A stretch of 64,000 nt of DNA from Cytophagales bacterium (GCA_013299045.1 JAAFJX010000005.1:62001-126000); one strand, 5' to 3'; shown: positions 26,239 to 35,933, numbered from the stretch's first letter. A program made the numbers and translations. Notes: generated by a model not told the origin, from the letters alone.

Positions 26239-28074
26239 ATGACGACTACATCGCCCGCTGCTGACTGGCAGGAGCTGCTCAAAGAGAAAGTGCGAAACCT
26301 GCCCGAACTGCCCGGCATTTACAAGCACAAGAACAAAGAAAATAACATTATTTACGTTGGAAAGGCCAAAAATTTGCGAAAAAGAGTAGCCAGCTATTTT
26401 GCCAAGCGCCACGAAGACCCCAAAACACGACAATTGGTTAAGGAAATCCGCGACTTTGATTTTCTGGTCGTCAATACAGAAATTGATGCCTTGCTGTTGG
26501 AGAACAATCTCATCAAACAGCATCAGCCTCATTATAACATTCTTTTGAAAGATGGCAAAATGTACCCTTACATTTGCATTACCAAAGAGCCTTTTCCGCG
26601 TGTGTTTTCTACCCGCGAAACCCGAAGCAAAGCTGCTGACTATTACGGGCCTTATACCAATGGACGTATGCAATATGCGCTATTGGAACTCATACAAAAG
26701 CACTTTCAGGTACGCTCTTGCGTCTTTGCGCTTACGCCTAAGAACGTGCAAATGAAGCGCTACAAACTTTGCTTGGAGTATCACATCAAAAACTGCAAAG
26801 GGCCTTGTGAAGGTTTGCAAACACACGAAGACTATATGCTTGATATAGAACAGATAAGGCATATCTTGAAGGGTAAACTAACCCTTGCCAAGCAATACTT
26901 CAAAGAAAAAATGCAGCAAGCCGCCGAAGTTCTGGCCTTTGAAAAAGCCCAGGGCTTTAAGCGCCGTCTAGAAGCGCTCAACGACTACCAGGCCAAGTCT
27001 TTGGTTACGAATGCCACTATCAGCGACTTGGAAGTTTATTGCATTGAAACGATAGACGACACGACCTACCTCAACTATTTGCGTATAGAAGATGGCTGCA
27101 TCATTCAAGCTCAGAACGAGGCTTTTAAGAAAAAAATAGAACAAGATAATGCCGAAATTTTACCACAAATCATTTTTGAATACCGAAACCGCTTCAACTC
27201 AGAGGCCAAGCGTATTATCACGAACGTAGAACTAGATTTCAAACTGCAAGGTATAGAAATTTCTACCCCCAAAATTGGCGATTTGCGTGGCCTTTTGGAA
27301 CTCTCTATTAAGAATTTAGACTACTTCAGGCGCGAAGAGCAGCGGCGAAAAAGCGAGCAGAAAGGCGAAAAACAAAGTGCCCAAAACAAGGTATTGGAAA
27401 GCCTACAAAAAGAACTACAACTATCCGAATTGCCCACGCACATTGAGTGTTTTGATAATTCTAATTTACAGGGCACCAATGCAGTAGCTGCTATGGTCTG
27501 CTTCAAGAATGGCTTACCCAGTAAAAAAGATTACCGAAGATTCAACATCAAAACCGTGGAGGGGATAGATGATTTTGCTTCTATGTACGAGATTGTGAGC
27601 CGCCGCTACAAACGCCTACACGACGAAGGTGCAGAGTTGCCAAAACTCATCATCATTGATGGCGGAAAGGGGCAGTTATCGGCTGCCGTCGATGCCCTCA
27701 AAGATGCGGGTGTTTATGGAAAAGTACCTATTGTCAGCATTGCAAAGCGCTTGGAAGAGATTTATTACCCCGATGATACGCTGCCGCTGGCTATAGCCAA
27801 AAAATCAGCGGCCTTGTTATTTATTCAACGTATTCGGGACGAAACACACCGTTTTGCCATTACTTTTCACCGCGAAAAACGCAGCAAAAATTCTTTTTCC
27901 TCTATCCTTGAGGATATTCCTGGCTTGGGCAAGCAGAGCCGCGACAAACTAATGGCAGAGTACAAAAGCATCAAAAAAATGAAGAACGCACCCGAAGCCG
28001 ATTTGCACGCGCTAATAGGCAAACAGCGCACAGAAGCACTTTTGTTGGCTTTAAAAAGTGAGTTGGACGGATAG
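26239..28074 (+). CDS. uvrC: Excinuclease ABC subunit C
   Basis: A 611-residue nuclease making both incisions in nucleotide excision repair, recruited by UvrB. GIY-YIG domain at residues 18-95 (LPGIYKHKNKENNIIYVGKAKNLRKRV), Cys-rich region around 175-190 (KLCLEYHIKNCKGPC), UVR motif around 205-240, RNase H-like nuclease with HIECFDNSNLQGTNAVAAMV and LIIIDGGKGQLSAA, and helix-hairpin-helix at 555-605 (IPGLGKQSRDKL). Length and order are complete. It is convergent with the response regulator gene; a hairpin lies between them. Confidence 0.97.
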   Translation: MTTTSPAADWQELLKEKVRNLPELPGIYKHKNKENNIIYVGKAKNLRKRVASYFAKRHEDPKTRQLVKEIRDFDFLVVNTEIDALLLENNLIKQHQPHYNILLKDGKMYPYICITKEPFPRVFSTRETRSKAADYYGPYTNGRMQYALLELIQKHFQVRSCVFALTPKNVQMKRYKLCLEYHIKNCKGPCEGLQTHEDYMLDIEQIRHILKGKLTLAKQYFKEKMQQAAEVLAFEKAQGFKRRLEALNDYQAKSLVTNATISDLEVYCIETIDDTTYLNYLRIEDGCIIQAQNEAFKKKIEQDNAEILPQIIFEYRNRFNSEAKRIITNVELDFKLQGIEISTPKIGDLRGLLELSIKNLDYFRREEQRRKSEQKGEKQSAQNKVLESLQKELQLSELPTHIECFDNSNLQGTNAVAAMVCFKNGLPSKKDYRRFNIKTVEGIDDFASMYEIVSRRYKRLHDEGAELPKLIIIDGGKGQLSAAVDALKDAGVYGKVPIVSIAKRLEEIYYPDDTLPLAIAKKSAALLFIQRIRDETHRFAITFHREKRSKNSFSSILEDIPGLGKQSRDKLMAEYKSIKKMKNAPEADLHALIGKQRTEALLLALKSELDG

Positions 28075-28103
28075 TGGTCAGACTATTATTGGCCTGATTG
28101 ATT

Positions 28104-28152
28104 ATGAAAAAGATGCTGAGTGATTAAAACCAAACAAACAGCACCTTTTTCA
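28104..28152. terminator. Possible bidirectional terminator between uvrC and the regulator gene
   Basis: AAAAAG-ATGCTG pairs with CAGCAC-CTTTTT across a 25-nt loop with mismatches. It lies between convergent stops. Confidence 0.45.
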
Positions 28153-28171
28153 TCTCCTGACAGGAGTATTT

Positions 28172-29338
28172 TTAGGCGTATTTCAAAACGTCTTGCTCGG
28201 TAATATCGTTGCCCGACATAATGACAAGGCGCTCCATAACGTTGCGGAGTTCACGTATGTTGCCTGTCCAGTTCCTGGCTTGTAAGGCCCTGATAGCCCC
28301 AGAGGTGCATTGCTTTCGGGGTTGGCCATATTCTTTGGCCACCTCAGCAAGGAAGTGGTCTGCAAGGAGAGGAATATCATCAAGGCGTTCGTTGAGGGCT
28401 GGCACGTGTATCAAGAAAACGCTCAGTCGATGATAAAGGTCTTCCCGAAAGCGACCTTGTTTTATCTCCTCGCGCAAGTCTTTGTTTGTGGCAGCCACAA
28501 TACGTACATTCACTTTAAGTTCCTTTTCACCACCTACGCGAGTGATTTTATTTTCTTGGAGTGCACGCAACACCTTGGCCTGTGCCGAAAGGCTCATATC
28601 ACCAATTTCGTCGAGAAAAAGTGTGCCACCGTCTGCCTGCTCAAACTTACCGATGCGCTGCTTGACTGCTGAAGTAAACGAGCCTTTTTCGTGGCCAAAC
28701 AACTCACTTTCTATGAGTTCTGAAGGAATAGCAGCACAGTTTACCTCTACAAGTGCACCCGCGGAACGATTGCTTTTAGCGTGTATCCATTTCGCTACCA
28801 GCTCTTTACCTGAACCATTAGAACCCGTAACGAGTACACGTGCTTCTGTGGGGGCTACTTTCTCTATGGCATCTTTAATCCGCTGTATGGCTTCAGAGTT
28901 GCCAATCATTTCAATATTTTTAGCGATCTTCTTTTTCAGTACCTTGTTATCCGCTACCAAAGAAGATTTTTCCATTGCATTGCGTATAGTAAGGAGAAGA
29001 CGGTTTAAATCTGGTGGTTTTTCAATAAAATCAAAGGCCCCTTTTTTGGTGGCTTCAACGGCTGTTTCTATGTTGCCATGCGCCGAAATCATAATAAACT
29101 GAGCCTCTTTGCCTAAATCCATAGCCTTCTCAAGTACTTCAAGTCCGTCCATTTTAGGCATTTTGATGTCGCAGAGGACTACATCATAATCATTTTGCGC
29201 AAACATATCCAAGCCTTCAACGCCATCTTTGGCTTCATCTATTTTGTACTTTTCATACTCAAGAATATCCTTTAGGGCATTTCTGATGAATTTCTCGTCA
29301 TCAATGATTAGTATTTTTTTATTTGCTTTACCGGTCAT
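28172..29338 (-). CDS. NtrC-type response regulator without a DNA-binding domain
   Basis: A 388-residue two-domain regulator. Receiver, residues 8-122: acidic pair (IIDDE), phospho-acceptor Asp in VLCDIKMPKMDG, then ISA and EKP switch residues, all intact. AAA+ sigma-54 interaction domain, residues 143-370: Walker A TGSNGSGKE, the sigma-54 contact loop GSFTSA in place of GAFTGA, Walker B GGTLFLDEIGDM, arginine finger region REDLYHRLSVF. The protein stops at NDITEQDVLKYA, before the Fis-type helix-turn-helix normally found there. It may act without site-specific DNA binding. The sensor kinase is not adjacent. Confidence 0.92.
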   Translation of the reverse strand: MTGKANKKILIIDDEKFIRNALKDILEYEKYKIDEAKDGVEGLDMFAQNDYDVVLCDIKMPKMDGLEVLEKAMDLGKEAQFIMISAHGNIETAVEATKKGAFDFIEKPPDLNRLLLTIRNAMEKSSLVADNKVLKKKIAKNIEMIGNSEAIQRIKDAIEKVAPTEARVLVTGSNGSGKELVAKWIHAKSNRSAGALVEVNCAAIPSELIESELFGHEKGSFTSAVKQRIGKFEQADGGTLFLDEIGDMSLSAQAKVLRALQENKITRVGGEKELKVNVRIVAATNKDLREEIKQGRFREDLYHRLSVFLIHVPALNERLDDIPLLADHFLAEVAKEYGQPRKQCTSGAIRALQARNWTGNIRELRNVMERLVIMSGNDITEQDVLKYA

Positions 29339-29689
29339 TGTGGCAGTTCTCTTTGTAGTATTAATGAATAGAGATTTGTAAAAGTCTGTTTTTTTTTTCT
29401 ATGTTCCAAATTTTAAGAAAAAAAATAGCGTTTTATTCAATAAAAAGCCATTTTGTAACACCTAGCCCATGTTGCAGCTACAAAAGAGCAGAGTATTGTC
29501 TTCTAGGATAGAATACAACAGGCATTTTAGTAGGTGTGGCCTAGTTTTTTAGTTCGGCGCAGAATAATATTTTATGCCAATGCAGATATGTTTTTTTTTG
29601 TCGTATGGCTGAACATGACCAAGCAGGCTACAATAAAACATGAAGTCCTAGTTTGTATTTTTGGGGCGCTGAAGTGTACAGAACCATAT
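29339..29689. other. AT-rich spacer between two minus-strand genes
   Basis: No gene is seen. The regulator's promoter should lie here but no consensus pair is convincing. A plus-strand frame of 83 codons at 29534 overlaps the 3' end of the next gene and has no coding character. Confidence 0.4.
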
Positions 29690-30424
29690 TTATTTTGCAC
29701 TTGCGGTACTGTTACTTTTACTGGCCTGCGCTCGGAGGAAATCAAGCTTTATACTCTCCAACTTCTGTTTCTTGAGTGCGCGTAGTTTTTTGTCATGCTC
29801 TTCTATCCAGCGTGCCTCACTGAAACCACCCTGCGGATATTTTTGGTTGTAGCTCATGTAGGTTTCACTGAACTCCTTAAAGGCTTCGGTATAATATTCT
29901 TCTATGATAAAGAAATTTTCAAACGGGTTTTCCTTCAGTTCTTCCATTTCGAGTGGTTCTGATAACATCACTTCTTCAAGCTCTGCTATGAAAGACCTGA
30001 CGGCAGGGCGACGCAGTATTTCTGTAAAATCCTCTTTAGGCGTTTGCGTATCTGTTTTAATTGGGTTGCTTTTTTGCTCTACTTTGAGCCTTCCCCAAAG
30101 TGTTTGCATAATTAACTTTGTTCTGACGCGCAGTTCAGGAGTCAGTTTGCTCCATGGCATACCGTTGTAGCGTGCCCATGCTATGGAATCGTGTGGGTTC
30201 TTTTTCAAATAAGCCCAAATTTGTGGCTTTTGATTGGGGTCTTCCACCCAAACAAACTCCTCGTCGTTTTCCAACTGTTTTTTTGCATCAGTTGCGTTCT
30301 GTTGGGCTGTGGTCGTTGTGTTCTGCATTTTTGTTTGTTGTGCACAAACCACAAAAACTGACAATAATTGAATGATTAGACCCAACTGAAATATTCTGAT
30401 ACACTTTGGGAACAGGCGTTCCAT
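29690..30424 (-). CDS. Secreted protein of unknown function
   Basis: A 244-residue protein with an N-terminal signal peptide (to about residue 28, ending VVCAQQ). A polar Gln/Thr-rich linker (residues 30-50) leads to a charged helical domain with WAYLKKNPHDSIAWARYNGMPWSKL near residue 65 and many Glu and Lys. Helices continue to an Ala/Ser-rich end. No family is recognised. It stands alone, and its role is unknown. Confidence 0.6.
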   Translation of the reverse strand: MERLFPKCIRIFQLGLIIQLLSVFVVCAQQTKMQNTTTTAQQNATDAKKQLENDEEFVWVEDPNQKPQIWAYLKKNPHDSIAWARYNGMPWSKLTPELRVRTKLIMQTLWGRLKVEQKSNPIKTDTQTPKEDFTEILRRPAVRSFIAELEEVMLSEPLEMEELKENPFENFFIIEEYYTEAFKEFSETYMSYNQKYPQGGFSEARWIEEHDKKLRALKKQKLESIKLDFLRAQASKSNSTASAK

Positions 30425-30565
30425 ATTTTTTGTTTTTAGGTAATAGTTTTTATGCAGATTTTCTTACTCACTGCTAGTGCAAAGGTTTAGTTACAAAAAA
30501 CATTCCGTTCATAGATTTTTGGTTCAAACGTTCATTTTTTTTTATTTTTTAACACTTTGCTAGTC

Positions 30566-31759
30566 TTACTTTAACATTTTTACAAGGTTATTAATCATAA
30601 ATCCTACGGCAAAAACAATCATAGCACCACCAAAAACGGCATACATTGTGCCTAAACCACCAAACTCACTAATAGGCTGGGAGATAATAGGCGAAGCGAA
30701 CTGCCCAATAAAAATAGCAGCGCTTACACCGCCCATAATGCGTCCGCGCAATTGTACGGGCGCTACGGACATCAGCCAAAGATTAGTGTTCGGCATGGTT
30801 AGGCCAGTCCCTAAACCCGCCACTATCGCACCAGCCACTATCATTAAGTAAGTATCGGCCACGCTGATGATAGACATACCTGAAGCCATAGCCAAGAATA
30901 TGATACCATAAATGCTCTCGTAGTCCATTACTTTTTTGAGTCTATTGTGGTTAAAAGAGGCTACAGCACCCGCCAAATTGGCAACAGCAATAACGATTCC
31001 GCTCTCCAAATTGTTGTTTACTACCCCTAACTCCTTGAGCCAGAACGGAAGCTGGGAGGGAATCATATAGAAAGTGGCCATAACCAAAAAAGCCAAAAAA
31101 TAGATAAACCAAACCGTTTGCTTAGGATAGGTTACGTCTTCTGCTGGGTCTTCGCCACCCACCACTGGGGTTGCTACACGTGTACGGTCTGGCTCATAGA
31201 GTGCAAAATAAGCCACTGGTGCTAGGGCTATAGAGGTTAGATAAAGTGCGAAAGGGTAGCGCCAGCTATAATCAGCCAGATAACCACCAAGAAGGACAAA
31301 AAATACACCGCCAGCCGCAATAAAACCACCTTGAAAACCCACAAACTTAGCGCGTTCTTCACCCGCCAAATAGTCTCCTAGTAGGGTAGATGTGGTGGTC
31401 ATGATAGCACCTACACTCAAGCCCAAAAATGCACGACCTATTAGAATACTATAGACATCATCTAAAAAAAGACCAGTAGAACCCGATAAACCATAAAATA
31501 TAAGGCCGCATATCATCATCATTTTTCGTCCCAGTTTGTCTATAACAAAACCTGCAATAGGGGCTGTAAAGGCAATAAAAAAGCCAGGTATGGTCAGAAT
31601 GAGCTTAGAAAGAAAGACAATATCAGGCACTTGGCTAAACTGCTTGCTAATTTGCGGTAGAGCGGGGGCAATGGTAGCGCCTGCCATAACGGTCATGGAA
31701 CTAGCAACAAGCAGCGTAACTTTTATCCAATTTTTACGAAAATTACTAATTGTAGTCAT
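30566..31759 (-). CDS. Major facilitator superfamily transporter
   Basis: A 397-residue inner-membrane protein with about 12 helices and a central cytosolic loop near residues 195-210. The MFS motif between helices 2 and 3 is seen as GFVIDKLGRKMMMICG, and motif C-like GGxxxxLLGG in helix 5 (GGVFFVLLGGYLADYSWR). This pattern fits proton-driven drug/metabolite exporters of the DHA1 group. Substrate cannot be inferred; no regulator or partner gene is adjacent. TAGTTTTG at 31859-31852 (minus strand) is a possible -7 element. The gap beyond it to 32053 has no gene. Confidence 0.85.
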   Translation of the reverse strand: MTTISNFRKNWIKVTLLVASSMTVMAGATIAPALPQISKQFSQVPDIVFLSKLILTIPGFFIAFTAPIAGFVIDKLGRKMMMICGLIFYGLSGSTGLFLDDVYSILIGRAFLGLSVGAIMTTTSTLLGDYLAGEERAKFVGFQGGFIAAGGVFFVLLGGYLADYSWRYPFALYLTSIALAPVAYFALYEPDRTRVATPVVGGEDPAEDVTYPKQTVWFIYFLAFLVMATFYMIPSQLPFWLKELGVVNNNLESGIVIAVANLAGAVASFNHNRLKKVMDYESIYGIIFLAMASGMSIISVADTYLMIVAGAIVAGLGTGLTMPNTNLWLMSVAPVQLRGRIMGGVSAAIFIGQFASPIISQPISEFGGLGTMYAVFGGAMIVFAVGFMINNLVKMLK

Positions 31760-32053
31760 TATTTATTACCTCAAGGTTGTGTACATAAGCCACTAAGTTC
31801 ATGTTTTGAATACTGCTTGGGTCTTTCAAGCAAAGTTGATTTTCTAGGACGCAAAACTAGTAAATTTTTATTAAAATGTTACATCGTATTTTGCCTAAAA
31901 AATTGCTGTTTTTGCAAAACATACATGGTGTTTTATCAGCAAAGTCCGCTATAAATAAATAGCCTTGCAAAATAGAAACCAAATATTTTTGAAAAAAGAT
32001 TTTGTTTCTATTTAACAAAAAAAAAGAAATCATTTATTTATTTCATTATCAAA

Positions 32054-33166
32054 CTATTGAGCTGATAGATTTTCAGCCTGGCTCAGTTCAAATATTTCTG
32101 CCCAATCTATCAAACAAACAGACCTGAGTAGTTCTGTTATTCGCTTAGGGTTCGCATCAGTAATAAAGACCTGTGTAAAAGTATCATCAGAAAGCAGAGA
32201 AAGTAATTTGGCCGTTCTAATGCTGTCTAATTTATCAAAAATATCGTCCAGAAGAAGAAGAGGTGTAACCTTTAAATGCTTCTGTAGTAGTTTGAACTGA
32301 GCCAGCTTGAGCGCAATGATATAAGACTTTTGCTGCCCCTGGGAGCCAAATTTTTTGATGGAATGTCCACCAATCTCAAATTTAAAATCGTCTTTATGAA
32401 CACCAAAGTCCGTCCTTTTCAAAAAAATATCTTGCTGTAAATGAGCACGATAGCGCTGTTCAAAGTCTGTATTCAGAGCCTCTGACTGATAGGTAAGCGT
32501 TGTCTGTTCGCGCTCTTCGGTCAAAAAAGCATAGTTTTCGGCAAAAACTTTGCTGATTTCTTGGCAAAAATCGCGGCGCATTTTGGCTATCTGGCGAGCC
32601 AGCGGCAGCATTTGGGCATCATAAGTATCCAGCAGCGCCCAGTCTATTTGTGCCGCCTCATTGGCCTGCTTGAGGTGAGCATTGCGGCTTTTGAGCAAAT
32701 TGCTGTAAGTATATAAGTACCCCAGAAAAGTGGCATTCATCTGAGCAAGCGTAAAATCAAAAAATTTTCGCCTATAGTCGCTGCCTTCACGGATAAGGTC
32801 AGTGTCATCAGGGCAAATAAGCACCAACGGAAAAAGGCCAAAATGTTCGCTTAGGCGCGTATATTCATACTGGTTACACTTCAACACTTTGGATTTGCCC
32901 TGTTGCAAAGCACAGATTATCTCAAAAATTTCCTCTTGCTTTCGTACACTGGCCTTGAGGCTAAAAAACTGCTCGCCATGTTGTATATTTTGTGTGTCTA
33001 GGCTATTAAAGGCACTTTTGCCGATACAGCAATAATGAATAGCATCTAGCAAATTGGTTTTTCCGACACCATTCATACCCACCAGACAGTTAATGCGCTT
33101 ACTAAAATGCAGTTCCTGCTGTTGATGATTTTTGAAATGGCGCAAAACAAGGCTTTCTAAGTACAT
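32054..33166 (-). CDS. recF: DNA replication and repair protein RecF
   Basis: A 370-residue SMC-like ATPase that loads RecA at gaps with RecO and RecR. The ATG at 33166 is chosen because the conserved start MYLESLVLRHFKNHQQQELHF follows directly; the frame is open 46 codons further up, but that part has no family similarity. Walker A GMNGVGKTNLLDAI at residue 30, signature FGSQGQQKSYIIALKLAQF near residue 285, and Walker B LLLLDDIFDKLD near 316 are present. It is not next to dnaA or dnaN. Confidence 0.95.
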   Translation of the reverse strand: MYLESLVLRHFKNHQQQELHFSKRINCLVGMNGVGKTNLLDAIHYCCIGKSAFNSLDTQNIQHGEQFFSLKASVRKQEEIFEIICALQQGKSKVLKCNQYEYTRLSEHFGLFPLVLICPDDTDLIREGSDYRRKFFDFTLAQMNATFLGYLYTYSNLLKSRNAHLKQANEAAQIDWALLDTYDAQMLPLARQIAKMRRDFCQEISKVFAENYAFLTEEREQTTLTYQSEALNTDFEQRYRAHLQQDIFLKRTDFGVHKDDFKFEIGGHSIKKFGSQGQQKSYIIALKLAQFKLLQKHLKVTPLLLLDDIFDKLDSIRTAKLLSLLSDDTFTQVFITDANPKRITELLRSVCLIDWAEIFELSQAENLSAQ

Positions 33167-33355
33167 AAGCGCAAATATCTTAAAAAAGGGCAACATGACC
33201 AAATTTTTTGTTCTGATGCGAAACGCAGGTGATACTGAAGGCGTGCTCGCCATAAAAAAATTAGCACTTCCTTTGGGATAAAATCTTTTTTTGTTTTCTT
33301 GCATAACATTTATCTGTTTATCAGGCTATTTAACTGCCTAAAATTCCATTCCACC

Positions 33356-34261
33356 ATGAAAATAATATCCTTTTTGATTCTATGCGTACTGGCCTCGAGT
33401 TGGTGTGCTTATGCCCAAACAGCCGAAAGCGCTGCCAATTCATTCTCTAGCGACCGCGCTGGAGCTTCCGAATCTCCTTTTGTTACACCAAGACGCACCC
33501 TGCAACTTGAATGGGGCTTCAGCCAAGAGCGGCAAGCGGTACGAGATTATCAGTTTATGTATGCGAGCACCCATGCCACTACATACAGTGCGCTACTGCT
33601 ACGCTATGCGATACATGAGCGCGTAGAAATACGCCTAAGCAGCGATTTGGGTAATCGTGAAACTACAACTCTCCCTGGTTTCTGCGGCTCAGAGCAACCC
33701 ACACCAGAAAAGATACCGACGGGTTTTTGGCCTCTACGGCTCGGTTTGAAGGCAAACATCAGCAAGAATGTAGGTGCTCGGCCAGCACTTGCCTTGCTCT
33801 CGGAACTCAGTTTGCCGCAAATAGCCTCTGAAAAGCACCAAACAACTACACGCATCATAACGAACAGACTTGCAGGACAAAATGAGTTGAACAAGCATTT
33901 TCATCTTTTTTATAATCTTGGTGCCACATTTTTATGTGGAAGCAGAAACGATATGGGTCTTTTTTATAGTCTAGGTTTGCGTTATACTCCTTTTAAGCCT
34001 ATCTCTGTTTTTGCAGAAACCTATACAAACGATGATTTATTGCAATTCGCTGAAGTTGGCGGCTTCTCCAGTCCAATGTTCTGGAATATAGGTTTGACGC
34101 TCAGACCGTTCAACTATCTGCAAATAGATGCCTCTTATGGTGGCGATTACAAAAAGCCTAAACCTTACAACTATGATGGGTCAGAGCAGCCTTTTTTGTC
34201 AGGCCAGTTTAGTTTTGGGGTGGCCTATCGTTTTTTTGCAAAGCAAGAGCGGCGTATCTAG
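33356..34261 (+). CDS. Outer-membrane transporter-like protein
   Basis: A 301-residue protein. The ATG at 33356 starts a signal peptide (MKIISFLILCVLASSWCAYAQ); the upstream extension is rejected. The mature part opens DRAGASESPFVTPRRTLQLEWGFS and continues as alternating strands to a terminal aromatic (RFFAKQERRI), matching the outer-membrane family formerly called MetA-pathway of phenol degradation. These are probably beta-barrels; function is usually unknown. It is divergent from recF and ends at a very strong terminator. Confidence 0.7.
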   Translation: MKIISFLILCVLASSWCAYAQTAESAANSFSSDRAGASESPFVTPRRTLQLEWGFSQERQAVRDYQFMYASTHATTYSALLLRYAIHERVEIRLSSDLGNRETTTLPGFCGSEQPTPEKIPTGFWPLRLGLKANISKNVGARPALALLSELSLPQIASEKHQTTTRIITNRLAGQNELNKHFHLFYNLGATFLCGSRNDMGLFYSLGLRYTPFKPISVFAETYTNDDLLQFAEVGGFSSPMFWNIGLTLRPFNYLQIDASYGGDYKKPKPYNYDGSEQPFLSGQFSFGVAYRFFAKQERRI

Positions 34262-34277
34262 GTCAATCTGGTTGTTT

Positions 34278-34322
34278 ACCGTCCAAAAAATCTTGTTATT
34301 TTTTGGACGGTTTCTTTTTTTT
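34278..34322 (+). terminator. Strong terminator before the tail-tube gene
   Basis: A 14-bp perfect stem (ACCGTCCAAAAAAT/ATTTTTTGGACGGT) with a 6-nt loop and a T run. It isolates the tail-tube gene from upstream transcription. Confidence 0.9.
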
Positions 34323-34374
34323 ACCTAAAATTCGGAATCTTATTGCGCATAACTACCAACCATGTATTTCTACC

Positions 34375-35082
34375 ATGCCTACCCCCTCTAGCAAGCGTAA
34401 AAAAGTTCAGGCTGCTTCCGCCAAAAATACACCCAAGAAGACAGCCACGCCTAGCGCCAAGCCAAAAACTACAGGAGGAACAGCTAAATCCTCAACAGCA
34501 GCCAGTAAGCCAGCGCCGCCCGCACCCAAAGCAAACAACACAACGAATGCACCCAGCAAAACAACTAAAAAAAGTGCTGCTACAAAAAATACAGGTGTTT
34601 ATTACCCGCCTGTTGGTTTTTGTTTTATTGTTACGATAGGCAAAGCAGGCGAACTACCCCGCATAGACAATCAGTTCAAAGAGGTTACTGGCCTTAGCCT
34701 GGAGCTTGAAACCGAAGACGTGGAAGAGGGCGGCGAAAACCGATTTGTACATAAACTACCTAAGCGTGTCAAAAACCAAGAGATTGTATTAAAGCGCGGC
34801 CTTGTAACCTCTGGTTCTGCTCTAACTGACTGGTGCAAAGAAGTTTTAGAACAGCAAAAATACAAAATGGGCGATATTTCGCTGGACCTCGTAGGTGTGA
34901 AAGATGCCGGAAAAGAGGAATATGAGAGCCTTATGCGCTGGTCGGTTGTAGGGGCTATGCCCGTCAAGTGGGAGATTTCTGATTTCAATTCTACCGAAAA
35001 CGAGATTGTTATAGAAAGTATTACTTTTTCCTACCAGTATTATACCACCGGCAAAACGACTGATAAGATTATAAAGAGTTAG
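34375..35082 (+). CDS. Contractile injection system tail-tube protein (gp19-like) with long N-terminal extension
   Basis: A 235-residue protein. The ATG at 34375 is the first that starts a soluble sequence; 24 upstream codons look non-coding. Residues 1-75 are a disordered Lys/Ala/Pro/Thr/Ser-rich extension. Residues 76-235 are the T4 gp19 tail-tube fold as used in extracellular contractile injection systems: YYPPVGFCFIVTIG, FKEVTGLSLELETEDVEEGGENRF, LPKRVKNQEIVLKRGLV, MPVKWEISDFNSTENEIVIESI. Such proteins stack as hexamers to form the inner tube. No sheath, baseplate or ATPase gene is adjacent; the nearest related gene is the gp25 homologue at 50404. The extension is unusual for a tube protein. 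Confidence 0.85.
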   Translation: MPTPSSKRKKVQAASAKNTPKKTATPSAKPKTTGGTAKSSTAASKPAPPAPKANNTTNAPSKTTKKSAATKNTGVYYPPVGFCFIVTIGKAGELPRIDNQFKEVTGLSLELETEDVEEGGENRFVHKLPKRVKNQEIVLKRGLVTSGSALTDWCKEVLEQQKYKMGDISLDLVGVKDAGKEEYESLMRWSVVGAMPVKWEISDFNSTENEIVIESITFSYQYYTTGKTTDKIIKS

Positions 35083-35298
35083 AAACAAGCATAAGAAGGA
35101 CAAACTTGCTTTTAATCATCTTGTTCGCAAAAACAATTGCTTCTGTTTTATACCCTAAATCTTCTTTTTGTTTAAAATATTTATTTTTTTATCAAACAAA
35201 ATTGAATATAAATTTGCTAAATAAAAAAACACTTAGCATTATTGCGGCAAGTGCTTTCAACTATAATCTGTTATTAACCCTAAAAAACATTTAATTCT

Positions 35299-35715
35299 AT
35301 GGGATTTCTGAAAGATTTTCGCGATTTTGCAGTCAAGGGAAATGTGATGGACCTCGCCGTGGGTGTCATCATTGGCGGCGCATTTGGTAAAATTGTGTCG
35401 TCTTTGGTGAACGACATTTTCATGCCTGTCATTGGGCTTATTACTGGCAAAGGCTTCAAGGACATGAAGCTGGTCTTGAAAGATGCTGTGATGGCAGCAG
35501 ACGGAAAAGAAGAAGTTGCAGCTGTAACGATGAACTATGGTACGTTTATTCAGAATACGATTGATTTTGTTATCATCGCATTCGTGATTTTCATGATGGT
35601 ACGTATGATTAGCTCGCTCAAGAAGCAAGAGGCTGCTGCACCACCACCGCCACCAGGCCCAACAAAAGAAGAAGTACTCCTGACCGAAATACGCGACTTG
35701 CTCAAAAATCGCTAG
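35299..35715 (+). CDS. mscL: Large-conductance mechanosensitive channel
   Basis: A 138-residue inner-membrane protein forming a pentameric pore that opens under membrane tension and releases solutes in osmotic downshock. The start [33 protein letters not shown] is nearly the family consensus, with TM1 at about 16-40 and TM2 at about 80-105. A Pro-rich linker ([14 protein letters not shown]) precedes the C-terminal bundle helix. Confidence 0.97.
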   Translation: MGFLKDFRDFAVKGNVMDLAVGVIIGGAFGKIVSSLVNDIFMPVIGLITGKGFKDMKLVLKDAVMAADGKEEVAAVTMNYGTFIQNTIDFVIIAFVIFMMVRMISSLKKQEAAAPPPPPGPTKEEVLLTEIRDLLKNR

Positions 35716-35740
35716 GTCGGTCGAATTAATAACCTCAAGT

Positions 35741-35780
35741 CAAAGGCTGCCCCTTTAGTGGGGTGGCCTTTGCTTTTTTA
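35741..35780 (+). terminator. Terminator after mscL
   Basis: Stem CAAAGGC-GCCCC/GGGGTGGCCTTTG, largely paired, with a 6-nt loop and T run, 26 bp after the stop. Confidence 0.82.
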
Positions 35781-35933
35781 CCGAGTGCACGCATAACTTT
35801 ATCTCCTAAAAAGCGGCATTAGTCCAAAATATTGAATATTAAGTTCTTCATTATAAGCTGCTTTTGTTTTATATAACTTTTATGGCATTTTTTTTGATTT
35901 TTAAGGCCAATTATAACAACAAGTATCAGCCAA

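Noticed and set aside
29490-29570. Weak similarity (CAGGCATTTT, GGCCTAGTTTTTTAG) to the inner part of repeat copy C
   Set aside because: Only short matches with different spacing and no terminal motif; not enough for another copy.
34375-35082. Prophage remnant as explanation of the tail-tube gene
   Set aside because: The sequence follows the extracellular injection-system form and no integrase, capsid, terminase or lysis gene lies nearby.
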